From Saprospiraceae bacterium (lineage in GTDB: Bacteria > Bacteroidota > Bacteroidia > Chitinophagales > Saprospiraceae), in NCBI GenBank assembly GCA_020846655.1, contig JADLDL010000027.1:1-62629 (forward strand): DNA of 62,629 nucleotides. Reading direction: 5' to 3'. Of the stretch, positions 37,455-45,726 are shown one piece after another. Position numbers and translations under genes: made by a program. Within the stretch, counting starts at the first letter, position 1. Every line of letters starts with the position of its first letter. Under the pieces are notes generated by a model, which saw nothing but the letters and a program-made list of their open reading frames with translations, ran no database searches and was not told where the DNA came from.

Positions 37455-38348
37455 AATCTGCCACCAGATGAGGCTGCGGTCGTCGCTACCCGACACCAGG
37501 CAGTCGGCCGATAGCCACAGCAGGCGGTTGACGGAGTTGATGTGGCCGCCGTCGCGAATGGTGTCCAGCACGTTGAGCAGGGCAAAACTGCCGGCATCCC
37601 AAATTTTTATGGTTTTATCGCGGCTGGCGGTGGCGAAGTAGCGGCCGTCGGGCGAAAAAACGATGTGGTTGATGGTGTACCAGTGGGCGGCCTGTTCCGA
37701 TACCAGCGCCAGGCCCTGGTCGAGGTCCCAAACCCGCAGCATGGCATCGCGGCCGCCGCTCAGGAGGTAGCGCCGGTCGGGCGAGTAGCAGAGGGTAAAA
37801 ACGGAGGGCAGGTGGGCCTTGGGCAGGGTTTGTTTCAGCGCCAGGGTGTCCAAGTCAAGCAGGTAAATGGAGCCGTCGCTGCTGCCTACGGCCAGTTCGC
37901 GGCGTTCGGGGGCCAGGGCCAGGCTGCGGAGCGGGCGGTTGGACAATTGGAAACTTTCCACCGAACGGGCTTCCTGGTGGGCCCAGCGGGTCAGCGTGCC
38001 TTCGCCGCCGGCCGAAAACAGCCATTCCGCATGGATTTGCAGGTCGAATACGCCTTTCTGGTGGTGCTGGAGGTTGCGGGTTTGTTCGGGTTGTTGCAGG
38101 TCGATCCAATGGAGGCCGCCGTTCATGTTGCCGGCTACGAGCCGGTGCGGTTCCGGCAGGGCCAGCAAGGCAAACAGCTGGGTTTCGGCGTTGGCCAGCA
38201 CCCGGCCGGTATCGGGGGCGCTCCGGTTCCACTCCACCACCCAGCCCTCGCCGCCGGCCGACAAGACCTGCTGTGCCGCCGCGCCGCGCGCCAGCGCGTA
38301 CAGCGAAGACCGGTGGCCGGTGCTGGTGTGGAATTTGGTAATAACCAT
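37449..38348 (-). CDS. WD40 repeat protein
   Basis: A 299-residue protein made almost entirely of WD40 repeats, probably one seven-bladed beta-propeller. Clear blades end in LLSGGRDAMLRVWDL, FATASRDKTIKIWD and LVSGSDDRSLIWW. There is no signal peptide or added catalytic domain, so it is likely a cytoplasmic scaffold for protein contacts. The partner is not indicated. The ATG at 38348 gives a natural start; the frame is open upstream to 38432. It is convergent with murB (six-base overlap). Confidence 0.82.
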   Translation of the reverse strand: MVITKFHTSTGHRSSLYALARGAAAQQVLSAGGEGWVVEWNRSAPDTGRVLANAETQLFALLALPEPHRLVAGNMNGGLHWIDLQQPEQTRNLQHHQKGVFDLQIHAEWLFSAGGEGTLTRWAHQEARSVESFQLSNRPLRSLALAPERRELAVGSSDGSIYLLDLDTLALKQTLPKAHLPSVFTLCYSPDRRYLLSGGRDAMLRVWDLDQGLALVSEQAAHWYTINHIVFSPDGRYFATASRDKTIKIWDAGSFALLNVLDTIRDGGHINSVNRLLWLSADCLVSGSDDRSLIWWQIL

Positions 38349-38469
38349 AGCCTTATTTTGTGCCGTTGGAGTTGACGAAGGCGCCAATAGCGGCAATCGA
38401 ACAGGTAGCCCGGGTGCTGTGCTGAGCCGCATCCAGGCTACCTGTTATCTCTGCGCTTGTTTGTTGCGC

Positions 38470-39426
38470 CTATTTGTCGTCGCCAAAAAAGACGATGATC
38501 TTGTCCGCCAGTTCCATACCGATGTAAGACTGCGCTTCCATCGTGCTGGCGCCGATATGCGGCGTACAGGATACTTTCGGGTGTTTGAGCAGGGATTCGC
38601 GGGGCGTGGGTTCGTTTTCGAACACATCGAGTCCGGCGCCGCCTACTTTGCCCGTTTCGAGGGCTTCCAGCAGGGATGCTTCGTCGATGACGCCGCCGCG
38701 CGCCGTATTGATCAGGAAAACCCCGTCTTTCATTTTGGCCATTTCTGCCGCTGTGACGATGGGCTGGCCCCCGCCCGGCAGGTGCAGGGTGATAAAATCG
38801 GATTCCCGGATCACCTTGTCGAACGATTCGGTTTGAATGCGGACGTTGAGTTTCAGGTCTTCGTAATTGTGCAACTGAATGCCAACTTCTGCTTCCTGCA
38901 CAAAGGGATCGTGCGCCCGCACGCTCATGCCCAGGCCCAGGGCCATTTTAGCCACTTCCTGACCGATCCGGCCGAAGCCGATAATGCCGATCGTTTTGCC
39001 CCGGAGTTGGAAACCGGTTTCGTAGGCTTTTTTTAGTTTTTTAAAATCAGCGCCGGCGGCCAGTTCGCGGTTGCTGCGCTGCAGCATGCGGGAGAGGCTG
39101 AACAAATGTGCCAGGGCGAGTTCGGCGACTGCGCGGGACGAGGCGCGGGGCGTGTTGTACACTTCGATCCCTTTGCTTTCTGCGTATTCTACGTCGATAT
39201 TGTCGAGCCCTACCCCACCGCGACCGATGACTTTCAGGTTTTTGCCGGCATCGATGACTTCGCGTGTGACCTTGGTAGCGCTCCGCACAATCAGTACATC
39301 GTATTCCCCAATTTTGGAAACGAGTTCTTCTTGTGGGATTTTGTCTTCGTTGACCAAATAATTGGCTTCTTCAAGGAGCAATTTGCCGTCCGGATGAATG
39401 CCGTCGTTCGCAAGAATTTTGATCAT
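38470..39426 (-). CDS. serA: D-3-phosphoglycerate dehydrogenase-like 2-hydroxyacid dehydrogenase
   Basis: Oxidises 3-phosphoglycerate to 3-phosphohydroxypyruvate with NAD+, the first step of serine synthesis. The 318-residue protein has the NAD-binding GFGRIGQEVA and the catalytic Arg (NTARGGVID), Glu (DVFENEP) and His (TPHIGAST) of the D-isomer-specific family. The N-terminal part (RSATKVTREVIDAG, GRGGVGLDNID) is typical of SerA. It lacks the C-terminal ACT domain of E. coli SerA and so should not be inhibited by serine in that way. The -7 element at 39457-39464 excludes the in-frame ATG at 39471 and supports 39426. Confidence 0.85.
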   Translation of the reverse strand: MIKILANDGIHPDGKLLLEEANYLVNEDKIPQEELVSKIGEYDVLIVRSATKVTREVIDAGKNLKVIGRGGVGLDNIDVEYAESKGIEVYNTPRASSRAVAELALAHLFSLSRMLQRSNRELAAGADFKKLKKAYETGFQLRGKTIGIIGFGRIGQEVAKMALGLGMSVRAHDPFVQEAEVGIQLHNYEDLKLNVRIQTESFDKVIRESDFITLHLPGGGQPIVTAAEMAKMKDGVFLINTARGGVIDEASLLEALETGKVGGAGLDVFENEPTPRESLLKHPKVSCTPHIGASTMEAQSYIGMELADKIIVFFGDDK

Positions 39427-39456
39427 TAGTAGTTTGATTGTCGTGTAAAAACAGGG

Positions 39457-39464
39457 CAAAGATA
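39457..39464 (-). promoter_or_regulatory. Bacteroidota -7 promoter element (TATCTTTG)
   Basis: Perfect TAnnTTTG match 31 bp upstream of the serA ATG, with no TTTG at -33. It lies just past the stop codon of the STAND gene, so serA has its own promoter. Confidence 0.5.
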
Positions 39465-39474
39465 GCAGCAATAC

Positions 39475-41649
39475 TCAATAATGTAGGCCAGAGAGGCATT
39501 TCTGGATTTCATCGGCTACATATTTGCGCGGGTCTTCGTCGAGCGGGATTGCTTTTTTCAGGACCTCCAGATCTTCCTCGTGCCGGGGCAACAAGGCCTC
39601 CATTTCTCTGAAAATACGCAAGGCCTGCCCCCAGACGCCGGCTTCGGCAAACTCTTCGGCAGCCCGTTGGCGCAGGCGGAATTGGGCGACAATGGCTTTC
39701 AGGGCAAAATCGCGCCGCTGGTACAAATCGCTGTACCGGCTTTTGACCAGGTTGGGCTGTATCCGCCAGATGCTATCGCCCTTGGGGCTCACCCGGGTAA
39801 TGTCGATGATCCGGCTATAACCCAACAACGAATCATAGGCTTCGCGGTAGTCGCTGAGGGCTTCGGCATAGTTGTCGGAAAAAAACATGGAGTCCCCGCG
39901 AATCAAATTGGCGAGCACAATGGTATCGTACAAGGCATGCAAACGCCGCACTTTTTCCATTTCCAAGCCCAAATCTTTACCCCGGTAATACCAAAGTACA
40001 GCGGTTTTGACGGGTTTGTCCGCCAGGTTTTCATAGGCTTCTATGCCGGCATGAAAGGCTTCGCTGCTCACGATAAACTCGGCCTGTTCCAGTTCTTTGC
40101 GCACCGAAGCGACCCAATTGTACATAAACCAGATCCCAAACAAAAACATGAGGGCCAGGGTAGTCAGCGAAAAAAGGGCTACCCGCCGGGCCAGGCGCTG
40201 GCGTTCTTCGATCGCTTTGAGTTGCGCTTCCATCGCTGCACGCTGGTTGGCCTCTTCCACCAGCCGGGCCTGCAATTCTTCTTTTTCCTGGTCGGCTTTT
40301 TCCTGACGACGCCGCTCATCACGCGATTCGATGATGGCCGGTAACAAGGTGTCGTGGCTGATTTCATAGTAAAAATCATCCAGTCGCAGTTCCTTGCGCA
40401 GCAGGCGGGTATCTACCAGGGTGTCCAGAAAATCATGATCGACGTTCCAGGTAGTGGTCAAAAAATCATCCACCATGCTACAGCGGCGTCCGATAGGCGT
40501 CACCAGGCTTTCTTCGATCAGGCACTGGGCCGTGTGGATAAAATGATCGCGGTCTTCCACCTTTCTGGCCGTCCGCCGGATATAGGTATCCGGCAGGGTG
40601 CGCAGTTGTTTCCAGTAAAAATCGCGGATCTCGCGCTCCAAGCCCTCGTGCCCGTCGTAAAACGCAGGCGTCACCTCGAACGGCGCCGGCAGGTTTTCAG
40701 CGATGATTTTTCCTTCAATAAACTGGCAAAGGATCTGGAGGTTAAACGACTCAATTTCGTCTTTTTTCCGCAGGTTCAAGGAGGCATCGCCTTCTTCCAA
40801 CTCGGCCTTGGCTTCGCGCCCGGCCAGAAAATCGATGATTTCCCGGACGGCATCCGGGTGGTACCCAAACACCGGGCTGCTAAACAACCCGCTGGCCCGT
40901 GCCGGCTCCTCGATGGCCGCCTGCGCCTGCCGCCGGTCGAGCGGTTGCAGTTGATAGCGGTTGCGTAAAATATTGGGAATCAGCGGACTGATATCGTCCA
41001 GCAAATGCAAAAAATCGGAACGGATCGACAACACCACCCGCAAATCTGGCTGCCGCTCCCACCATTGCATGATAGCGGCCGTGAGTTTTGGGTTTTGGGC
41101 CTGCAACTGCTGCATGAGGGCTGCCCGGATGGCTTCCGGCATCGATTCATTGGCCAGGTCGGCCAATTCGCCCAGAAAGCGGCGGCGGCTGGCTTCGCTG
41201 TGCCCCAGCGTAAACACTTCCTCAAACTGGTCGAACACCAAAATCGGCGTGGCCGGCAGGCCGTCGAGGTCAAATTCCAGCCGTTTCATCCGCTCCCAGA
41301 GGGTCTGCCGGTCGCCGGGCGTTTCACCGGTATTGTCCCGGCCACCTGCATTGCGGTGTTTCTCCAGCAGGTTGCCGATCGTATCGACCAGCGAGGCGCC
41401 GGTATTGTCGGCCCGAATAAAAATCGGGATGAAGCCCTGGCGTTCCAGTTCGGGCGCTACCCCGGCCTGCAACAGGGAAGTTTTGCCGATACCCGATTTG
41501 GCAAACAGCACCGATAAGCGTTCGCGAACGATGAGGTTGCTCAGGCGTTGTACGTCTTCGCCCCGGCCGTAAAAAACGGCACTTTGGCTGCGCTCAAAGG
41601 GCTTCAGGCCCGGATAGCGACGCGGCAGGTTGGCGGAAGCGGGCGTCAT
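39475..41649 (-). CDS. nSTAND1-type NTPase with transmembrane helix and TPR-like tail
   Basis: A 724-residue STAND-class ATPase. The N-terminus has the nSTAND1 opening YPGLKPFE ... FYGRGED, a Walker A loop (AKSGIGKTS, Lys56), Walker B (LVFDQFEE, Asp141) and the arginine-containing LSIRSDF. A winged-helix part ends in YEISHDTLLPAI (about 430-440). A charged coiled coil (about 441-490) leads to one transmembrane helix (about 491-513), and the remaining ~200 residues are helical and TPR-like. STAND proteins act as ligand-triggered switches, often in phage defence or cell death. Its ATG overlaps the TGA of the SIR2-TIR gene (ATGA), so the two are a coupled unit. Confidence 0.85.
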   Translation of the reverse strand: MTPASANLPRRYPGLKPFERSQSAVFYGRGEDVQRLSNLIVRERLSVLFAKSGIGKTSLLQAGVAPELERQGFIPIFIRADNTGASLVDTIGNLLEKHRNAGGRDNTGETPGDRQTLWERMKRLEFDLDGLPATPILVFDQFEEVFTLGHSEASRRRFLGELADLANESMPEAIRAALMQQLQAQNPKLTAAIMQWWERQPDLRVVLSIRSDFLHLLDDISPLIPNILRNRYQLQPLDRRQAQAAIEEPARASGLFSSPVFGYHPDAVREIIDFLAGREAKAELEEGDASLNLRKKDEIESFNLQILCQFIEGKIIAENLPAPFEVTPAFYDGHEGLEREIRDFYWKQLRTLPDTYIRRTARKVEDRDHFIHTAQCLIEESLVTPIGRRCSMVDDFLTTTWNVDHDFLDTLVDTRLLRKELRLDDFYYEISHDTLLPAIIESRDERRRQEKADQEKEELQARLVEEANQRAAMEAQLKAIEERQRLARRVALFSLTTLALMFLFGIWFMYNWVASVRKELEQAEFIVSSEAFHAGIEAYENLADKPVKTAVLWYYRGKDLGLEMEKVRRLHALYDTIVLANLIRGDSMFFSDNYAEALSDYREAYDSLLGYSRIIDITRVSPKGDSIWRIQPNLVKSRYSDLYQRRDFALKAIVAQFRLRQRAAEEFAEAGVWGQALRIFREMEALLPRHEEDLEVLKKAIPLDEDPRKYVADEIQKCLSGLHY

Positions 41650-42998
41650 GCGAGGGTGTCGATGTATTTTTTGAGGGTTTCGGCGATATCGGCCAAATGT
41701 TTGTCTTCCTGCCCTTCCCCGAACACAGGCGTGCGGTTCAGCGGCCGGGTTGTTTTGAGGCTGCCCAAGGCCGTGCCGTCGAGGCTCAGTGATTTGAGCA
41801 GGATGGGCATGACCAAAAAGCGGGCGCGGGGGTTGTTGCGTTTTACAATCTCGTCGATCAGGGGCAACGCCGGGTTTTTGTCGTCAAAAAAATCGGCCGA
41901 AATCAGCGGCAACACCACCTGGCATTGCTCCAGTTTTTGCTTGATCCAGGCCGTTTGGTCGCCTTCGCCGAGGGCATCGGCCAGGGTCCAGGCCCTCACT
42001 TTCAGCGGCTTCAGGTGCTTGAGCAATGCGGCACAGCCGGCTTCGTCGGCGGCTTCGTGGTGCAGAATCAGCACCTCGGCCTGTGGCGCTTCGTTGTCGC
42101 TGGCCGATTGCCCGTCGAGCCCCTGCACATGCACCAGCAGGTTGGACACGAAGGTTTCCATGTCCACTTTTGGGAACTCCATCCGAAACTCGCCCTGGAA
42201 AAACACCTTGGCCTGGGGCCCGGCGTCGGGTTCGCCCTTGAGCGGATAGGCAAACGGCTGGATGTTGTTGCGGGCATTTTTAAACAAGGAATCGAGCAGG
42301 AGGCGCAGGCTCCAGTCTTCAAAATCAAAACCCATGAACAGGTAAAAGCGCGGCACATTAAACGCTGCAAGCAGGCTGTCGGGCAGGCGTTCGTGCTGGG
42401 CGCCGGTGATCTTGTTGACGTATCCCAACTGGTCGCTATAGGTCAGTACCAGCGATTCCGGTTTTTTGTAAAACCCGAACAGGTTGTACACCAGCGGCGC
42501 TGAGTTCTCCGTAAACTTGAACAGCGGGTCGGGGTTGGGTTTGCGGAAATTGTAAAAATCAAAGGTATAGTCGCGCACAGCCTGGGCATAGTAGCGCGCA
42601 AAAAAATCGTCGGGAGAGGTATTGATGATAATTTTAAAGGGCAGGTCGGCCAGTTGTTCGAGCAAGGGGTGAAGTTTCGCCTCGCGTTCGGCTTTTTGAT
42701 AAAAATCCTGCACCGCGGCAATAATCATGGTATCGCTGAGCAGGTTGCGCATCCGGAGCGTGCTGGTCACCTGCGCCAGCGAGTCTTCCTCCGCCGGCGA
42801 GAGGTTCAGGCCTTTGGCCACATGGTTGGCGCACAGTTCGATCAGAGGACGGTACGACCCATCGGGTTGTTGAGCGGCCAATGCCGTAGGCCCCAAAAAC
42901 AACACACAGCTCCCCTCGCGGATTTGCCGGGCGATGTTCTGGTAAATGACGGCCGGTAAATTTTGGCCGGCAGCCGGTTGAGATCTTTCTTCTGGCAT
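41646..42998 (-). CDS. SIR2-like and TIR domain protein, candidate defence effector
   Basis: A 450-residue protein. Residues ~20-250 form a SIR2_2-like domain; residues ~307-443 a TIR-like domain (AEVLILHHEAADEAG ... VVLPLISADFF ... LPLIDEIVKR), with Glu383 at the position of the TIR NADase glutamate. The SIR2 part looks degenerate: the glycine motif is LGPTA rather than GAGxS, and the usual catalytic His before Gly is Phe174 (NLFG), while Asn126 is kept. A TIR NADase with an inactive SIR2 sensor is one reading. The start at 42998 is set by the promoter at 43027-43057, which excludes the in-frame ATG at 43079. Confidence 0.8.
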   Translation of the reverse strand: MPEERSQPAAGQNLPAVIYQNIARQIREGSCVLFLGPTALAAQQPDGSYRPLIELCANHVAKGLNLSPAEEDSLAQVTSTLRMRNLLSDTMIIAAVQDFYQKAEREAKLHPLLEQLADLPFKIIINTSPDDFFARYYAQAVRDYTFDFYNFRKPNPDPLFKFTENSAPLVYNLFGFYKKPESLVLTYSDQLGYVNKITGAQHERLPDSLLAAFNVPRFYLFMGFDFEDWSLRLLLDSLFKNARNNIQPFAYPLKGEPDAGPQAKVFFQGEFRMEFPKVDMETFVSNLLVHVQGLDGQSASDNEAPQAEVLILHHEAADEAGCAALLKHLKPLKVRAWTLADALGEGDQTAWIKQKLEQCQVVLPLISADFFDDKNPALPLIDEIVKRNNPRARFLVMPILLKSLSLDGTALGSLKTTRPLNRTPVFGEGQEDKHLADIAETLKKYIDTLA

Positions 42999-43026
42999 GT
43001 CTTCGGTTTTTGGCGTCTCTGGTAAG

Positions 43027-43057
43027 CAAAGGTAGATATGCCTTGGTATTGTGCAAA
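43027..43057 (-). promoter_or_regulatory. Bacteroidota promoter (TTTG-N19-TACCTTTG) of the SIR2-TIR/STAND operon
   Basis: The -33 TTTG is at 43054-43057 and the perfect -7 at 43027-43034, 19 bp apart. The predicted start near 43023 gives a 25-nt leader to the ATG at 42998. It is the best consensus match in the window. Confidence 0.72.
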
Positions 43058-43084
43058 TTATGTACCGGAAAAAGAACAATACCG

Positions 43085-43124
43085 CAAAAACAAACGGCCC
43101 GGCAGCGTATCGCCACCGGACCGT
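43085..43124 (-). terminator. Intrinsic terminator of the T9SS type A gene
   Basis: On the minus strand ACGGtCCGG pairs with CCGGgCCGT (one mismatch) around a loop, followed by TTTGTTTTTG. It lies 70 bp after the stop codon at 43194 and separates that gene from the SIR2-TIR operon promoter. Confidence 0.65.
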
Positions 43125-43193
43125 CCGTGTCAGATGTCTTTGCCAAAGGCGCTATGGATACTGAGAAATCCTATGCCTTGGCTATTAAACGGG

Positions 43194-45527
43194 CTATTCG
43201 ATGCCCAATTTGCCGGCGGCCAGCACCCGGCCTTCCGATTCGAGCCGGAAGAAGTACAAACCGGTGCTCAGGTCGGCAACCCGCAGTTCAAAGGTATTGG
43301 CTGGGAAGGCCTGCTCCCGGACCTGGCGGCCCTGGCTGTCGAACAAGAGCAGCCGGCCTTCGAGGTTGCGGGGACTTTGCAAAGAAAATTGTACCCGGTC
43401 GGTGGCCGGATTGGGCGACACCAGCAGTTCCAGGCCCGGCTGAAACACCACCTGCGAAGCATTCAGGTATTTTTCGCCGAAGGTGTGCCAGGTGCGGTTG
43501 GTGATGACCGGATCGTTGAAATCGAAGAAAATGGCCGCCGCGTTTTCAATCACAGCGTTGTTGGCCAGGTCGGCGCGGGGCTTGATGATAAACTGCACAA
43601 AACCGTGGGACGCCGCCTCGTTGACGTTGCTGTCGGGCAGCAGAATGTTTTGAAAAACAAACTGAAGTACGCCTTCGCCCAAAATATTATAGCTGTACGG
43701 GTGGCTGCTGCTGCCGGGCCGGAAGGTAGCCAGGTCGAGCATGGCCGACAGGGTATCCAGCACCACGATGTTGAAGGCCGTATCGGTGCCCGTGTTCTGG
43801 AAGCGGATTTTATAACTGATCTCTTGTCCACGGGGCACGTAGTGCGCTGCATCCACGCCCAGCGGGTAGCCTTGTTTGTCGTTGGGGTCATAACTCGCGA
43901 TGTTGATCTGGCAGTCGCTGTCGAACGTGGGACTTTCGTCGCCCAGCGGGAATAAACTCACCAGGCCGGTCGTGAACGTGCCGGTGGTGTTGGTGCCGCA
44001 GCCTTCGACGGAAGCGCTGGCCACATTGCCCCAGGGGTGGAAAGCCGGTTGGTCCACTTCGACGCGCCAGGTGGAGCCGTTGGCAGGCAACATGGCTACC
44101 ACTTCGCTCTGGCCGGTACCCAACTGGATGGGCGCGCCGTGCATTTCAATCATAATGTCCTCGATCACAACATAGTCGGTCGGGGTGGTCATGGGCGCGC
44201 CGGTGTTTTGCACACTAAATACCACCTGATTGCCCAGGCATTCGCCAGTCACCACCAGGTTGGCGCCGTTCCAGAGCGGGTTGGCTATGCCGCAGCTCGT
44301 GTCGGGATAAATTTGAGCGGAGGAGCAGTGCGTTTCGCCCGGCACGGCGTCGCAATCGACCAGCACGGTCACATAAAACTGTCCGCAATAATTGGCCGGC
44401 ACCGTACCGAGCGGGAAGGTGTAGCTGTTGCCGGATACACTAGCCCAGGGAATCGAACTGGTTTGCACCGCCAACTCGTCGTCGAAGGTGACGGTGACCG
44501 AGGCGTTGTCGGCAGCCGTAGTGCCCAGGTTGCAATATTTGACGTAGTACGTGTTTCCAAAACAACGGCGCAGGAAGAAGGCGGAAAGGTCGACGGTCAT
44601 GTAGGGGCATTCGACCACCGCTTGCACCGGGAATTCCACGGCCGTATGGGCCAGCAGGTTGGCGCTGACGCCGGTGAGCGGGCTGGTACAAGGCGCCCAA
44701 TAGTCGTTGGGGGGCAGAAGGCTCACGTCGTAGGTACCCGGAGGAGCGGTGATGGTAAACTGCCCGCTGGCGTTGGTTTTACCATAAAATACCCCAAATG
44801 ATCCTTCGGCTTTTGCCATCCAGTTGACCAGCGGCGTTTCTGTGGTATCGACGGCACAGTCTGAATTGGCATCTGCTACCACGGTGCCGTCAATCCAGGC
44901 CAGGTGGGCCGAATCGGTGAGGTTGACGAGCGCGGCCGTGTAGTTCAGGTCGCCGATTTTCATGCCGATAAAATCGATATTGACGGTATTGGCGGTCAAA
45001 TTCGGAATAGTGAACGACTCCGGATATGGGGGGCTGAATGGATTTTCCGGATCGGGGAACTGGTAGGCGGCCTGGACGAAACGCCAGGACGTATTTTGCG
45101 GGTATTTCAGATTGATGGCCAGGATGATCTTTCGGATCTCCAGCGAGTCGGCCAGGTCGATGATGCCGTTGTTGTCGGCATCGGCGGCGATGCGCAAATA
45201 GGGCGTATTGAGGTGGCCCGAATCCGTAAGCAAGAAAAGATCTAAGGTTGACACGCCGTTCAGGTCGTTGTTGTCGCTGAACGGCGTCAGGGTGTAGGTG
45301 CCGCCGGTAGGCAGGGCTGCCTGGTAGAAACCCGCGCTGTCGGTAATCGTAAAAGAATTGGTGCTACCGGTAATATTGACCACAACACCCCGCATGGGTT
45401 CGCCGACCGGGGTTGTAATTCGGCCGGTGACGGTGTTCGTCTGGCCTCTGACGGCCAGTGAAGCCAGCAGCCCGGCCAGGGTCAGCAGGATAAATCGAAG
45501 AGCTGAGACATTGGTACACATACTCAT
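43194..45527 (-). CDS. T9SS type A surface protein with dockerin-like and DUF7619-like domains
   Basis: A 777-residue secreted protein, paralogous over its C-terminal half to the product at 8677-11454. In order: signal peptide (LAGLLASLAVRG|QT), carboxypeptidase-regulatory-like domain (TGRITTPVGEPMRGVVVNI), dockerin-like segment with the loop DADNNGIIDLADS and a second half ending GMKIGDLNY, a CarboxypepD/SdrD-like insert, DUF11-type repeats, a DUF7619-type module (YDPNDKQGYP, LLPDSNVNEAASHG), and a type A sorting domain (VSPNPATDRVQFSL ... GKLGIE). It is likely surface-anchored. The in-frame ATG at 45566 overlaps the promoter at 45564-45595 and cannot be the start; 45527 or 45521 fit. Confidence 0.85.
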   Translation of the reverse strand: MSMCTNVSALRFILLTLAGLLASLAVRGQTNTVTGRITTPVGEPMRGVVVNITGSTNSFTITDSAGFYQAALPTGGTYTLTPFSDNNDLNGVSTLDLFLLTDSGHLNTPYLRIAADADNNGIIDLADSLEIRKIILAINLKYPQNTSWRFVQAAYQFPDPENPFSPPYPESFTIPNLTANTVNIDFIGMKIGDLNYTAALVNLTDSAHLAWIDGTVVADANSDCAVDTTETPLVNWMAKAEGSFGVFYGKTNASGQFTITAPPGTYDVSLLPPNDYWAPCTSPLTGVSANLLAHTAVEFPVQAVVECPYMTVDLSAFFLRRCFGNTYYVKYCNLGTTAADNASVTVTFDDELAVQTSSIPWASVSGNSYTFPLGTVPANYCGQFYVTVLVDCDAVPGETHCSSAQIYPDTSCGIANPLWNGANLVVTGECLGNQVVFSVQNTGAPMTTPTDYVVIEDIMIEMHGAPIQLGTGQSEVVAMLPANGSTWRVEVDQPAFHPWGNVASASVEGCGTNTTGTFTTGLVSLFPLGDESPTFDSDCQINIASYDPNDKQGYPLGVDAAHYVPRGQEISYKIRFQNTGTDTAFNIVVLDTLSAMLDLATFRPGSSSHPYSYNILGEGVLQFVFQNILLPDSNVNEAASHGFVQFIIKPRADLANNAVIENAAAIFFDFNDPVITNRTWHTFGEKYLNASQVVFQPGLELLVSPNPATDRVQFSLQSPRNLEGRLLLFDSQGRQVREQAFPANTFELRVADLSTGLYFFRLESEGRVLAAGKLGIE

Positions 45528-45563
45528 GGGATGATTTTTTAAAGATGATTCAATTGTACGGTA

Positions 45564-45595
45564 CAAAAGTGCCGCTACCTGCGCAGTCCGGCAAA
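45564..45595 (-). promoter_or_regulatory. Bacteroidota promoter (TTTG-N20-CACTTTTG)
   Basis: The -33 TTTG is at 45592-45595 and the -7 at 45564-45571, 20 bp apart, the same geometry and nearly the same -7 (ACTTTTGTA) as at 11554-11585 before the paralogous gene. Confidence 0.6.
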
Positions 45596-45692
45596 GACAA
45601 AATTGGTAATTTGTCTACAAGAACAGCGCATGTAAATTGGGGGTGCTTGCAATAAAATATCCGGAACGCCATTTTTTACAATATAAACGCCT

Positions 45693-45700
45693 TACGTTTG
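45693..45700 (+). promoter_or_regulatory. Bacteroidota -7 promoter element (TACGTTTG)
   Basis: Perfect TAnnTTTG match 26 bp before the ATG at 45727. Only a T-rich stretch is found near -33. Confidence 0.5.
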
Positions 45701-45726
45701 TCTACTAAAACTGGCGAATCAATACG

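Noticed and set aside
42998-43079. N-terminal extension of the SIR2-TIR protein starting at 43079
   Set aside because: A strong promoter lies at 43027-43057, so transcription begins after that ATG; the extra residues are also atypical.
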